64,000 nucleotides of DNA from Phytophthora quininea (lineage: Eukaryota; Oomycota; Peronosporomycetes; Peronosporales; Peronosporaceae). The stretch lies in the NCBI GenBank assembly GCA_011947345.1, contig JAAVTG010000733.1, positions 18,584-82,583 on the forward strand, in the 5' to 3' direction. Shown in pieces: positions 1 through 10,415 of this stretch. The notes under the pieces were generated by a model. It made no database searches, was not told the DNA's origin, and saw nothing but the letters and a program-made list of their open reading frames with translations. The first letter of the stretch is position 1; each line of letters opens with the position of its first letter. The position numbers and the translations under genes are program-made.

Positions 1-64
1 CTCGTGAACTACAAGGATATAAAGCGTAGGGTTCTTCGCCGCTATTGATGCTCCACTGTGTAGA

Positions 65-1246
65 GTGTGTGGCAGCTGTGGTGAACTTGCGAACGCGGCC
101 CACGCTGTGCTCAGGATGTACGACCCAAATCACAGCTTTTTCGCTCCTTTGAAGAACGAGCATGGGCACGTAGAAGTCATCGACGAGGGTTTACACCGCG
201 ACACGGCAAGTGGAGGGAAGTCTATTTGGCTCTGTGGTAGATGCAACCGAGCTCTAAGATCTCGCAAGATACCCAAGTTTTGTCGTGGTAGTGGGCTATG
301 GATCGGTGGTATACCGCCAGAGATTGCTGCTCTTAATCGCATGGAAGCTCGGCTCATCGGCCTGGGAATGACTTTCAAGACGTGCGTAAACCTTTATCGC
401 GATGGGCAAGATTCTACAAGAGGCAACGCAATCAATTACTGGAATAAACCCGGTGAAGTGGTACGAGAACTTCCTTGACCTCTGCAGGAGTGCGGTGTCG
501 TGTTTCTGACGGCCAGGACTGATTCGCTGAGAAAACACTTCCGAGTTCGCCCCCACTTGATCCTGCTTACATTGGTATGGCTAATAGAAAACAACCCGCT
601 GTACAAGGACATCAGAGTTTCGGAGGAGAATCTGCGTTCTCTTGAGCATGCCGACGATGAGCACGGAGTGCCCACGATCCCTGTGACGGACGATGAATCA
701 CTGCAGCTTCATGGGCCTTTGCGACAGGTAAACGAAGTGGAAAACGCTTCTAGCGTGGCCGTAGTTCACCATCCCTTGGAAGATGAGTTGACCCCGGCAA
801 CAACTTACTGTTCACCGACACAATGCACAAACGTTGATGGTGGCAAAGGTCTCTCGGCATTAGCTGTGAATCACGGCGAAGGTGGTATTGCAGGTGGGAA
901 GACTCCACAACACTGGAGTTGCGAGAGCTCTATAGCCTCCTTGAATGATGCTTGCATGAATGATATTTCAAAACCGAACGAATGTGATGTAATGGCGAAT
1001 CTAAACGAATCTTTTGAACTTGAGGCGAACGAAAACAGCACCCAAAGCGAGTTAGAGAAGGTTGTGCTGGCTGCTGGTGTGGATGCCGCTAGCATGAAAT
1101 ACCCTGTAGGAGAATTGCAGTACTGTGATGAACCTATTAACGAGTACAGCGCGAAGCAACTAATGCAGCATTGTTTCCCAACACTATTCCCGATGGCCTT
1201 GGTGGATTTAACCTGCTTAGCGATCTCGAAGTTAGACTATAAGTGA
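65..1246 (+). pseudogene. Helitron polyprotein, N-terminal part (DUF6570-like and linker)
   Basis: Two reading segments (65-478 and 500-1246) join across a frame break near 478-500. The first holds a CGRCNRAL cysteine pair and the stretch LNRMEARLIGLGMTF, which matches the DUF6570-like part of Helitron polyproteins. The second starts with a region like the family pattern ending WLIENNPLY. It then runs through an acidic low-complexity linker to a segment with INEYSAKQLMQHCFPTLFP, the motif that precedes the Rep domain. An untranslatable gap of about 130 bp follows before the next piece. Recognition rests on family patterns recalled from memory, not on a search. Confidence 0.75.
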
Positions 1247-1379
1247 GTACTGCACGCACCTAATGGAGTGGCACGACAGGCGTTTCGTGATCCATGGCAA
1301 CTTTAAGTTTTTTGTCTGAGTCTCATTCAACGCAGGCAAATAGACGGCCTCGTTCGGCGAGTTCCTGTGACGGATAGTC

Positions 1380-2134
1380 GTGGGGAAGCAGTACGAGCAG
1401 CTGGCACTAGCACCAGATCAGCATAGCAGCCGATCTAACTGTAGAAACGATATGGATGCGAAGGAGCTCCGAGCTGCTATGCAGGTGCTCGACTCGCTTA
1501 AACCATTTTTAGTCGTTCGCGGTAGCGGCTTGTATTGGTCTAACGCTCGTGACGACCTAATGGCGATGATAGGGAATCGCGTCCTACCTACTCGGTGGCC
1601 AACACTGTTCTTAACGCTTAGCGCTGCAGACACGGTGTGGCCATACTTTGCCAGAATCTGCAATCCTACGTCGACACTGGAAGATTGCAAACGTCTATCA
1701 TTTGAAGAACGACGACGGTATCTCGTCGAGAATCCGGATATCAGCGCTAGACATTTCAACCGTAGATTTAAAGCCTTTTTGATCACATTTTGTGCGGTAA
1801 CGCTAAACCCAGAGGAATACAGGCTCTTGCAAAACTAGCCGAATGTGATAGCAGTACAGAAATTCGTATTGAAAAACTTGAGCGAGCTTATATGAACAGG
1901 CCAGCTGCTGCAGAATTCGAATCAATGTCCTTAGCGACTTTCGTTGAAGACTTTGAGTTAATGGACCGTGTTATCAAAACCGATGCCTCCTCTAACACGT
2001 ACGAGCTGCTAAACAACGAGGGGTTCGTAAAAAAGAAAAAGTCAGTAGTTATTCAGAAAATACCGTGGCTAAAACCCGATCCTGCAAACGCTGACTTTTG
2101 CTTTTCGGAGGTCTTTCTTTACGTACCGTGGTGA
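1380..2134 (+). pseudogene. Helitron Rep domain remnant, catalytic core deleted
   Basis: The segment 1380-1838 is the Helitron-like N-terminal domain: WPTLFLTLSAADTVWPYF, then NPDISARHFNRRFKAF. In intact elements this leads into the H-x-H metal-binding motif and later the two catalytic tyrosines. Here the frame breaks near 1790-1840 and the sequence jumps to the region that normally follows Rep (YMNRPAAAEFESMSLATF, about 1890-1950). The HUH endonuclease core is therefore missing, not merely frameshifted. The remnant cannot nick DNA. Confidence 0.75.
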
Positions 2135-2152
2135 TCGCTGAAAGATCTACTG

Positions 2153-4190
2153 GTGACAGATAACGAGTGCGTCGGACACTTCTTACAGGCGCAGGAATCG
2201 CACCTAAGCAGCGAGCTAAAGCAGGAGTCGAGTTCAAAGGTCGCTCGGCAACAAAATCTAGATTTACTGTCGAATTCCCGCGAATCGTGCGTGGTATCGT
2301 CACTTCCGTCGTCTCAATATGTTTTTGTTAGCAGTTGTAGTCATGAGCTACCCCACGTTGCAAGCTCGCCTAGCGAAAATAATGCTGCTGAATACAACAT
2401 CGAGACGGAGTGGATAACTAAGCACGATTATTCGTCTGAAACGATAAGTAAAGCTCGAAATTTTCGTAACTCTTGCCTAAAGGCGCGGCTGATCGAGAGG
2501 GCTGAAACTCGTACTCATGGACAAGTGTTGAATGACAATGCAATTAGTAGTTCAAAATACCGATATCCAATCTGTGACTCTGAAGGTGCCAGTGAAGTGA
2601 TGGCCGAGTCTCAGTGGATACCGTTTTCGTTTGCAGTGAGTCAAGCTCGAAAGCGATTCAGTAGTGCACTGGAAAATTCCATCTGCAAGCCCCTTCGAAT
2701 GATCATAAACGGAGAAGGTGGGTCGGGTAAAAGCTGGTTAACCAAGCACATTGTCAAAGATGTGCATAATGTCTTTGAGAATATCAAGCTACGCGTAGAA
2801 CGTCAAAACGCGTTCTCTTACTTGCACACCAAGGCACAGCAGCCTTTAATATTAAAGGGCAGACAATTTGTTCTGCTCTGTCGTTTGCATCCTTCTCCCG
2901 CTCGGCGTTTTCGGTTCCATACAAACCGTTAGCTACCACGAAAGGTGGACCAGCAAAACTTAATAAGATGCAACAGCAATTTAAAGACGTTCATCTCGTC
3001 ATTATCGACGAATTTAGCGTTATTTCTTGTGGCATGCTCTATTGGATCGACAACCGAATGCGTGAGATACGGCCAGCTCACCGTGATGAACCATTCGGAG
3101 GCCGTGGCGTTTATTTTACAGGCGATGCAGCACAATTAGATCCGGTGGTTCCCTACTCACTAGCAACACCTCTATCAAAAATTTCGAATGACGCTCAGCG
3201 CCGAGGACGAGAGCTTTGGGAGAGTATGGAACACGTATGCATGTTGACCAGCCAAAATCGAGGCAAACTCGATCCTGAGTGGTTTGCAGCATTGCGTAGA
3301 TTGCGAAGCAAAGTGCCGACGAAAGAAGATGTGGAGCTCTTTAACACACGTTGGGTTCAGCCAGACCATCCGCCGGATTGGCTATCCAATGCCAAGCACA
3401 TAGCTCACAAATATGTAGACGGCGACAGTGTAAATGATATCAGAGTCAAGCGTGCTGATACTAAGCTAGTTCACGTCCCCTCACAACACTTCGTTCATCA
3501 AAAGCGCCTAACAACAACTCAAGAAGTTCCCGCTGGTACGGTAAATGCTCTTTAAATGATGCTCGTTCACCTAATTCTGGCCACGACAGGGACGTCGCAG
3601 CAAATGCGACGCTATGTGTCGGTGCACCAGTAACTCTGACGTTCAACATGGCGCAAACGGCCGGCTTGTGCAACGGGACTAATGGCGTCGTATATGACTT
3701 CATGTTTTTGTCAGACAGTGATATACCTATAGTACTCGTTCAGATAATGGATGTCTACCTGGGACCTTCGCTACTCGAAGGCGTACCCAATATTGTTCCC
3801 ATTGTGCCGAGAGAGATATCATGGGGCAAGAAATCAAGTGACCTCCGCGTTGTTAGACGGGAAATCCCATTGCGGCTTGCTTAAGCCATGACAGTGCATA
3901 AGGTGCAGGGATTGACGTGCAAATATATTGTTTTTCACTTTAACTCTATTCCTAACGTGGCATTTGCGTACGTTGCATTGTCTCAAATCATGCATCGAAA
4001 CTCAATCGTCCTCACTCATCGGTTGACGTTGGAAAACGTCACAGCTACAGGTGCAAAGAGAGCAGAATTTGAGCTAGAAAATAGCCGCGTGGAGGAGGCT
4101 GTTGCAAAGACCTCGGAAGCAGCCCTCTCAATTGTGAACCGCATGCAGCAGATTGCTATGCTACACAACATGGCATTGCTGCCTCGGTAG
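2153..4190 (+). pseudogene. Helitron PIF1-family helicase, broken into several frames
   Basis: A 5'-3' superfamily 1B helicase of the PIF1 type. Walker A (GEGGSGKSW) is encoded at about 2712-2738 and Walker B (VIIDEFSV) at about 2998-3021. A GDAAQLDPV motif follows at about 3122-3148 and the C-terminal TVHKVQGLT motif at about 3891-3917. Frame changes fall near 2850-2930 and around 3540-3650, with a stop near 3882. Between the first helicase segment and 2968 the frame that reads through ends in PLATTKGGPAKLNK, as expected of the family. Not expressible as one protein. Confidence 0.85.
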
Positions 4191-5281
4191 GGCTGCCTGC
4201 TTTGAGAGATCTATCTGGGCTTTCGCCGTCAAAGTCTCTCTCTTAAAGACTACCTGCCACGGCATCATCGTATGAGGTATCAACGGCGGCGAGCTGCTCC
4301 ACGAAGCGGTCCGTCAAGTATATATCAAGTCGCGGATCGTCGCCTACGACACTTTCGTCACACCACACAGCAACATCGGTGCGTAGGATTCTGCAAGCAG
4401 ACCGGTGTAATCGTGGTACTGACCTACCAATCACCCAGCACATCGTTCAGTGCGGGGTAACTTCGAGCACGTACGATTGCACAGGAGAGCCTCAGTCGAC
4501 ACCACGCCGGATGGAAGATCCAGCGCCAAACGTGATAGCGAGATGACGGGGTCTCCGTTTGGGAATTCAATGTGCTGTCTACATAATACCATGCATCAAA
4601 CGCGCTGGCGCGCCCCACCACGCTTGAAAGCAGTCTACGTAGTTTCGTTTTTATAACTGTTTGCTACGTGTAGCGTACACTGAAGTAGATCGGTCACTAC
4701 ATCCACAAAATATCGATGCATGTTAAGACAGTTATTCCCCAGGTGCTTGGACTTGCATATAGCTTCATCGTGGTGGTCGCGCGGTGAGTGCCTTAATGAT
4801 CGCGTCACACACAGAAGAAACCATTGTACCCTGTTCTGCAGAATGCTCGTTAATCTGCGGACCGCTCGCCACTGGAATACTTTGAATCACGACATAAATC
4901 GTGTGTGTTACGTGCTCTGCAGCCGGAGGTGAAGCTATTCCAGGTGATGACCCTTGCTTGCTCGACTTGGTCGCACCTTCGGCATCTCTGGTTGGAAGTA
5001 TTGCCGAGCTGCTAGGGGCCACGTCATGGGCAACTGAACTGGCAGAAGAACTCGTGCGGTGAATGACAACATCTCTTGGGCTCTCTCGCGGAGATATTGC
5101 TTTTCTCTTGATATCACGACTCGCCTGTTGGTGCTCTAGATCCGAGAGGTGTGCAACGGCGAGATTCTCAACTGCGTCTCGTGTGCGAGTCGGTCTGACG
5201 TTGCTCGTTTGATACTCGGGTTGTAACGGGGTTACACGAAAGTCACGCCCGTGCGTTGACTTTAGAGGTTGCACAAAACTC
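4191..5281 (-). other. Region with degenerate reverse-strand ORFs of unknown origin
   Basis: About 1.1 kb after the Helitron helicase with no convincing gene. Three reverse-strand open stretches (4243-4443, 4424-4621, 4765-5274) could be pieces of one decayed protein, since the first two overlap in different frames. The longest (169 codons, 4765-5274) is serine- and proline-rich with no domain I recognise. They may belong to the Helitron tail or to a separate transposon remnant. No terminal repeats seen. Confidence 0.25.
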
Positions 5282-5444
5282 TTAACCGTGTGTAGACTTT
5301 CTGGCTATGTAGCCATAGTGTAGCCATTTGTCTCTCCACCACTCATTTACATATTCTTAGATTAACTATGCTATTTAGTTTAGTCTATACATTTACAAGC
5401 AAGGTCAGATAACAATTCAATTCAGTTCTATTTTGCAGTTAATT

Positions 5445-5558
5445 AGTGTTGTCCTTGTTTTAAGGGACACTGATTCTGCGAGTCCTACTTACGGGACTGT
5501 ACTTGGTTCTTGTATAGAACCGAAGGCTGGAAGCCTAAGACACTGACTCGTGGAGTCG
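5445..5558. repeat. Cluster of five short perfect or near-perfect hairpins
   Basis: Within about 115 bp there are successive short inverted repeats: GTCCT/GGGAC (about 5448-5469), AGTCC/GGACT (5481-5485 with 5494-5498), GGTTCT/AGAACC (5505-5510 with 5516-5521), AGGCT/AGCCT with a 3-base loop (5524-5528 with 5532-5536), and GACTC/GAGTC with a 3-base loop (5545-5549 with 5553-5557). Nothing else in the flanking 500 bp looks like this. It may be a transposon terminus or a structured RNA. I do not recognise the family. Confidence 0.5.
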
Positions 5559-5597
5559 TACGTCTTCCTCTGTGCACGTGCACTGCAACGCAGCCCG

Positions 5598-5822
5598 CTA
5601 CACGGGTTGCTGGCTTTTCACCTGCTTTCCCTTCTTCGCGTCCATAATGCGTCTGTACCGAGCTCGTTGCATGGAGTTCTGACGCTCGCGGTGATCTTCA
5701 CACAGCCAATGCCGATCTCCATCCGGTTTGATAGCTTTTTCGTTGGGGCATGCACCAGGGTGCCCGCACAGCGCGTCTTCAATCTTGTGGTACTTCTGGC
5801 GCTTGTGACGCTGTCGTTCCAT
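5598..5822 (-). CDS. Small protein with a Cys/His motif of a kind repeated in oomycetes (possible 3' exon)
   Basis: A 74-codon reverse-strand frame starting at an ATG. It contains CGHPGACPNEKAIKPDGDRH, then WLCEDHRERQ and a basic tail. Short proteins with a C..C..K..G..H.LC..HR pattern followed by N..QR are familiar from oomycete genomes, and the cysteines and histidines suggest a zinc site. Upstream on the same strand a pyrimidine tract and CAG (about 5987-6000) precede an open stretch, and a second CAG occurs just before the ATG. This frame may therefore be the last exon of a spliced gene reaching about 5.99 kb, but the phases do not join cleanly. It could be a gene fragment. Function unknown. 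Confidence 0.35.
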   Translation of the reverse strand: MERQRHKRQKYHKIEDALCGHPGACPNEKAIKPDGDRHWLCEDHRERQNSMQRARYRRIMDAKKGKQVKSQQPV

Positions 5823-6236
5823 GGCTTTGTCACCTGTACAAGCATAACAACTTCGTTAAACTGCCCGTTGCAAGCAGTAATCATGAGGACGGTCACAACT
5901 ACACGGACCGCGAGCTGTTACGAGCGCGCCGCTCCGAGGCTTGGCGCTCGCGGCACTGGGCATTGCGTTCTTCGAGTGTGATGGGCTGAAAAAGAAAAAG
6001 ATGCGTCTGAACTGCAACTTAGGGGGCGTCGCTGAAAAACACAATGTTGCGCTAACAGACAGATTTTCCAGTGTCGCTCCTTTAGCAAGTGGAGTGACAT
6101 TAGTCGCAAAGGATGCTGCGTACTAGTGTACAGGCTACGACAGATAGATAACGAAAAGATGTTGCACGCGAGGTTCATCGATTAACCTCAAAGCTGAAAA
6201 CATACAGAACTTTTAGCCAATCACCACGCAGGTCAA

Positions 6237-7553
6237 ATGGATGGCGAGCTGCTGGCATTCCTGAACCCGACAGCAATGGAGGAAGACTTCGCTGCTCGTT
6301 GCTTGCCTGGCACATTGAAGACGACAGCTGCTTTGCCTCTAAATCGCCTTCCAGCGACGAGAACGAGCCCGAATCCGGGTCTGACCCTCAAGTGACACGG
6401 CCAAAAACCGTCGGGCAACGTCGCGTGTACACGAACGCGTTCAAACTGGACGTTGTGCGTCAACTAGCAAGCGGTGATAGTGTTGTATCCATCGCGCGAG
6501 ACAACAACGTGGCCCATTCACAGAGCATACATCTCTGGAAGAAGCAGCGAGTGAAACTCCAAGCGGCCTGTGAAGCTGAGAACAAGAAAAGCAAGGTGAC
6601 GCTAGGAGGCCAAGGGCGACGTGAATCTTTTCCGGATAGCGACGCCGTTATCCAGTGGGTGAAGGAGATGCGCCGTGCAGATTTCCGCCTGAAAACTAGC
6701 CATGTAATTGCGTTTTTACGCGAGGGTTTTGGTGAGTGGACTGCAAAATATCTATCAACAAGACAGTTTTCCAGCTTGCAGCGGCTTGTGCAGCGTTTGG
6801 TAGCTCGCTATGGTTTCTCCTTCCGCCGTCCGACGAAAAGCATTTTGTCATCCGAGCAGTTAAGCGAGCAGCAGCAGCTTTTGCTGCTGAAACCGGCACT
6901 GCCGTTCGAGCCGCATACCCCCTGATGCTATATTTAACGCCGATGAGACCGGCGTATATTTTGATGACATCGCTGGTCTCATCATCGCTGAGAAAGGACG
7001 TAAGAAATCGGCTAAAGTTTGCGGACGCAGCCATTCCTACCGAGTCACTGTGCTGCCAGTCGTGTCGGCCAGCGGACAAAAACTTCGGCCCCTCATTATT
7101 TTTAAGGCGACCCCGGAGGTAGCGTGGAAAAAGGAGTGTAAGGCGTTGCCTTCTGGCGCTGTGTATGCCGTGCAGGCAAAGGCGTGGATGGACAAGGCTA
7201 CAAGGCATGAGGCATTTACGGAACGGTTGTGGGGCGATTTCATTGCTGAAGAATACCCTGGTGCTTTGGCTCTCTACCTGGACAATTTAAAATGCCACGT
7301 TTCCGGCGATTCAGTAGCAGCACTAGCAGAATACGGCACGGAGGTTGTCCCGCTGCCCAAGTATACGACATCCGTGCTGCAACCGTTAGATGTCGGCATC
7401 ATGGGCCCGTTCAAGGAACGACTACGCACGCTGGCATTAAAAGCCGAAATTGAGGCCATGCAGAGCAATCCTAGTCTACCTCTACGAGAACGCCTTTTAG
7501 CACGGATGAATTTGCCAGCAGCTGACAAAAGAAGGAGATCGCAACGCGGATGA
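6237..7553 (+). pseudogene. Broken pogo/Tigger-like DDE transposase
   Basis: The N-terminal part (about 6299-6860) has a Brinker/CENP-B-type helix-turn-helix: FKLDVVRQLASGDSVVSIAR, then HLWKKQR. A second DNA-binding-like segment with SFRRPTKSILS follows. The frame changes twice between about 6860 and 6920. After that the DDE domain reads FNADETGVYFDD (first Asp, about 6930-6965), ALYLDNLKCHVS (second Asp, about 7270-7305) and SVLQPLDVGIMGPFK (third Asp, about 7371-7415), the DDD pattern of DDE_1 transposases. The ATG at 6237 opens a frame that ends after about 49 codons, so the start is unsure. The protein cannot be made as it stands. Terminal inverted repeats were not identified. Confidence 0.8.
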
Positions 7554-7949
7554 TAAGTGCTTGGGACTCGATCAGCACCGCGACCATCTTGTCGGCTTGG
7601 GAGAAGGCAGGCTTATAGATGATTAACAATATATTTTGTGTAACAACTTTTTGTCGAACAAGGTTTTATCATCTTCCCATACTCAAGAGAAAACCTTGTG
7701 TGTAACATCAAAACGTCGTAGCCTGTAGTAATGATCAGTAGCAATAAATCCATGTCCCTACTACGAGTACATGTATTTCACCCTGACACAGAGCGTTTTT
7801 TCTTCTTCTTGTTCCTTGCTTTCAATTTCGGTTTTTACAAAAACCAGTACGCGCTTGCGAGAAAAAAGGATTTTTGCCAAATCGGTCACGGCCAGTGATG
7901 CACGGAGTCATTTGAGCTCTTGGACAGCGTGTAACACCACTGCGCAGCC
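7554..7949. other. Intergenic spacer with an AAAACCTTGT inverted repeat
   Basis: No coding signal. The clearest element is a perfect 10-bp inverted repeat, ACAAGGTTTT at 7658-7667 and AAAACCTTGT at 7690-7699, separated by 22 bases. It lies about 100 bp past the transposase stop and could be a transposon end or a 3'-end hairpin. An AATAAA occurs near 7743. The rest (about 7790-7949) is the presumed promoter and leader of the AT-hook gene, pyrimidine-rich around 7800. Confidence 0.5.
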
Positions 7950-10268
7950 ATGGCGCTGACGACCACCGACAGCGAGATGATGCTGCTGGCCAGGCTGCCG
8001 GACGACGACCGCGTGCTGATTCTGCAGACGCCGCGCCTCCGCACCGTCGCGGACCTGGAGGACTTCATCGTGGACGAGTACGCGCGCGTGTACCCGCACA
8101 TGCCGCAGCTCAGCCGCGACCTGCGCATCCAGAAATGCGTGTCTCCCGAGCTGGTGGTGGATCCCCGCGCACCCAAACGGACGCCGCTATGCTTCGCGGA
8201 CATGACCAAGAACGTGCAGGTGGGCAAGGTGTTCAAGGACATGGAGCAGATCTACATCGTGTTCAACCAGAACGGCAAGACGCAGCCGAAGCAGCTACAA
8301 CGGAAACAGCCAAGTGTCAAGAAGATCGCTGCGGCCCCGCTTACTGCGTCACCGAAAAACGGAGTTGAGACGCAGAAGACTGGCACCAAGGAAAAGAAGA
8401 AGAGCGCCATAAAGGATAACCACGAGGGCAAGGAGACAACGGCTAAGGCCAACCACGCCAGCAAGAAGGAGAACAAGAAAGATGTCACTAAGAACAGCAA
8501 GAAGAAAGAGACGGCTCCAAAGGGTACCCAGGAGGGCAAGAAGAAGGATGTTTCGAAGCCCAATCACGAGATCAGCAAGAAGGACGCTAAGGACGAGCAA
8601 GACAAGAAAAAGAAGGATGCTGGCAGCGCTGCGAACGACAAAAATGATGGCAAGAAGAAGGAGTCTGCGAAGGACAACAGCAGCAACAACAACGACAAAA
8701 AGAATGCAGCGAAGGAAACCCACGAGAGCGGAAAGAAAATAACTGCGAAAGAGAAAAGAAAGCTTCTGCGAAGGAGAATCAAGAGACCAAGAAAAGACTG
8801 CTGCCAAGGACCCCAGCAAGAAGGCCGTCACAGAGGGAAAAGATGACGCCAAGGTTGAGATTGCGGGTAAAAATCACGACAGCAAAAAGAGCAATTGCCT
8901 TCCGACCTAGCGGTTGATGAGACCGTCACTGTCCTGAAGAAGGCTCCGAAGAAGAGTGGAAATGCTCTCCTGAAGCAAATGAACGAGCTGCGAGCTGCGA
9001 AACATGCTGAATCGGGCGCGTCTCTAGTTGCACAGATGCTTGCTACTGCGGATACCACAACATCTGGGCAAACGGTTGGCAAGACTCGTAAGGCTAGCGA
9101 GGAGCATGATGATGCAAACAGAGAACAACCTCCCGCCAAAAAGTGAAGCCAGAAACTAAGGAACCTTCAAATTCTAGCCAGGAGAGTACATCCAAGGCCA
9201 CCACTGCTCGGAAGAAGAAAAAATGGATGCGGCGGGAGAAACACCAGCAGCGAAGCGCGCGAAAACGGAAGCTGCTGCCAAGGGCGAGTCGACGAAAAAG
9301 GGCGAAACCACGACATCTACCACTGATAAAGAAGATAGTTCGGCGACTGCGATGGTGACCTCTGCCGATGTAGAAACCAGCTCCAACTCGAGCTCTACTA
9401 CCAGTTCTACGAGCTCGTCATTGACCGAAAGTATTGGCGAGCAAGCCAAACGTCAAGCTCGCAAGTTGAAGCTAAAGGCCAACCGGTTCAATATGTCGGC
9501 TGATCCAGCAGTATCAAGCACGGTTGGTGGATTCCAGCAGATTCTCAAGGACAGTAGGACACGCATCGACGCCGAGATCGAAGCGGAAGCTGAGCGTGTC
9601 GCCGAAATGGCTGCTAAACAGGAAAAAGAGTTCAAGAAAACGCCCAAGTCTTCTGAGGACACAGCTAGCGAGTCTTCAGGCTCAGACACTGAAGGCCCAA
9701 CAACCCCAGTCGTCGCATCACGGAAAGAGACTCCTGCACCCGCAAACGACGACAGCAGCTCGTCTTCTGACGAGGAAGAGCTAGACTACTCCCAGAGTCT
9801 TCTTGCCGACTTGACCAGGAATGGTAAATCTGAAATCTATTAAAGCAGTTTCTGTAAGTGGACTAACCACGAGCTATGGCCAGATACCGATGACGAAAGT
9901 GCCAAACCATCACAGAAGCACAAGAGCGACGACGTCGTCGTCGTTGAAACATCGCAAGGCTCGGACATGCCATCATCGGAACTCACGCAAAAGTGTACGT
10001 GTTGAACGATACCAAAGTAATGTCATTCCACCAGCCATCTCACGATATCTCCTGCTCATGAACTTCAGCGCAACAAGAGCTGACGAGCGTGATGCTCTCA
10101 ACGATGTCACGGAATCCTTTCTCGCTCGACAGCATGCCGGTGGCGAAGCTGAAAAAGTCGTCCAAGAATCCGTTCTCATCCAAGAAGCCGTCTGCCTCCC
10201 CAAAGAAGACGAAGGCTAAGACGAGCACTAACAGACCTCGTGGTCGCCCTCGCAAAGTCAAGGAATAG
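7950..10268 (+). CDS. Lysine-rich nuclear protein with C-terminal AT-hook
   Basis: The start MALTTTDSEMM opens a conserved-looking 110-residue N-terminal region rich in hydrophobic and acidic residues. A very long Lys/Ala/Glu/Asp-rich low-complexity region follows (8300-9200), then a Ser/Thr-rich part and a compact helical segment (QARKLKLKANRFNMSADPAV, about 9448-9507). The last exon ends with NRPRGRPRKVKE and a stop at 10266-10268. The RGRPRK core is an AT-hook that binds the minor groove of AT-rich DNA. Two introns are clear: 9824-9883 (60 bp, CTAAC branch) and 9995-10068 (74 bp). At least three frameshifts near 8750-8900 and 9140-9225 interrupt the frame. Composition points to a chromatin or nucleolar role, but the exact function is unknown. 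Confidence 0.7.
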
Positions 10269-10415
10269 AGGTTCTGTGGGAATACCAACGTCAAACCCGA
10301 ATGGCTGCTTAACTGTTCATTTTACCACCCACTCATCTCAATCAAAGGTCAACAACGACTTAGCTGAGCCAAAACACAAGTTGACATCACAGCTCACGAC
10401 AACCACATCAAACAT

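Larger units (their letters stand above)
1..4190 (+). mobile_element. Decayed Helitron (rolling-circle transposon), left end outside window
   Basis: The forward strand carries, in order, the pieces of a Helitron Rep-helicase polyprotein: a DUF6570-like segment, the linker ending in a PTLFP-type motif, the Helitron-like N-terminal domain, and a PIF1-family helicase. They are split over at least seven reading-frame segments by stops and frameshifts. The catalytic HUH and two-tyrosine parts of Rep are absent. I could not identify the terminal 5' TC or the 3' hairpin plus CTRR. The right boundary is therefore set at the end of the helicase reading frame. The element looks non-autonomous and dead. 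Confidence 0.85.

Noticed and set aside
5550..5981. Forward 143-codon ORF
   Set aside because: Overlaps the better reverse-strand Cys/His frame and has no recognisable motif.
8349..8852. Reverse 167-codon Leu-rich ORF that looks like a membrane protein
   Set aside because: It is the antisense of AAG/GAG-rich codons in the lysine-rich protein, which read as Leu/Phe/Ser on the other strand.
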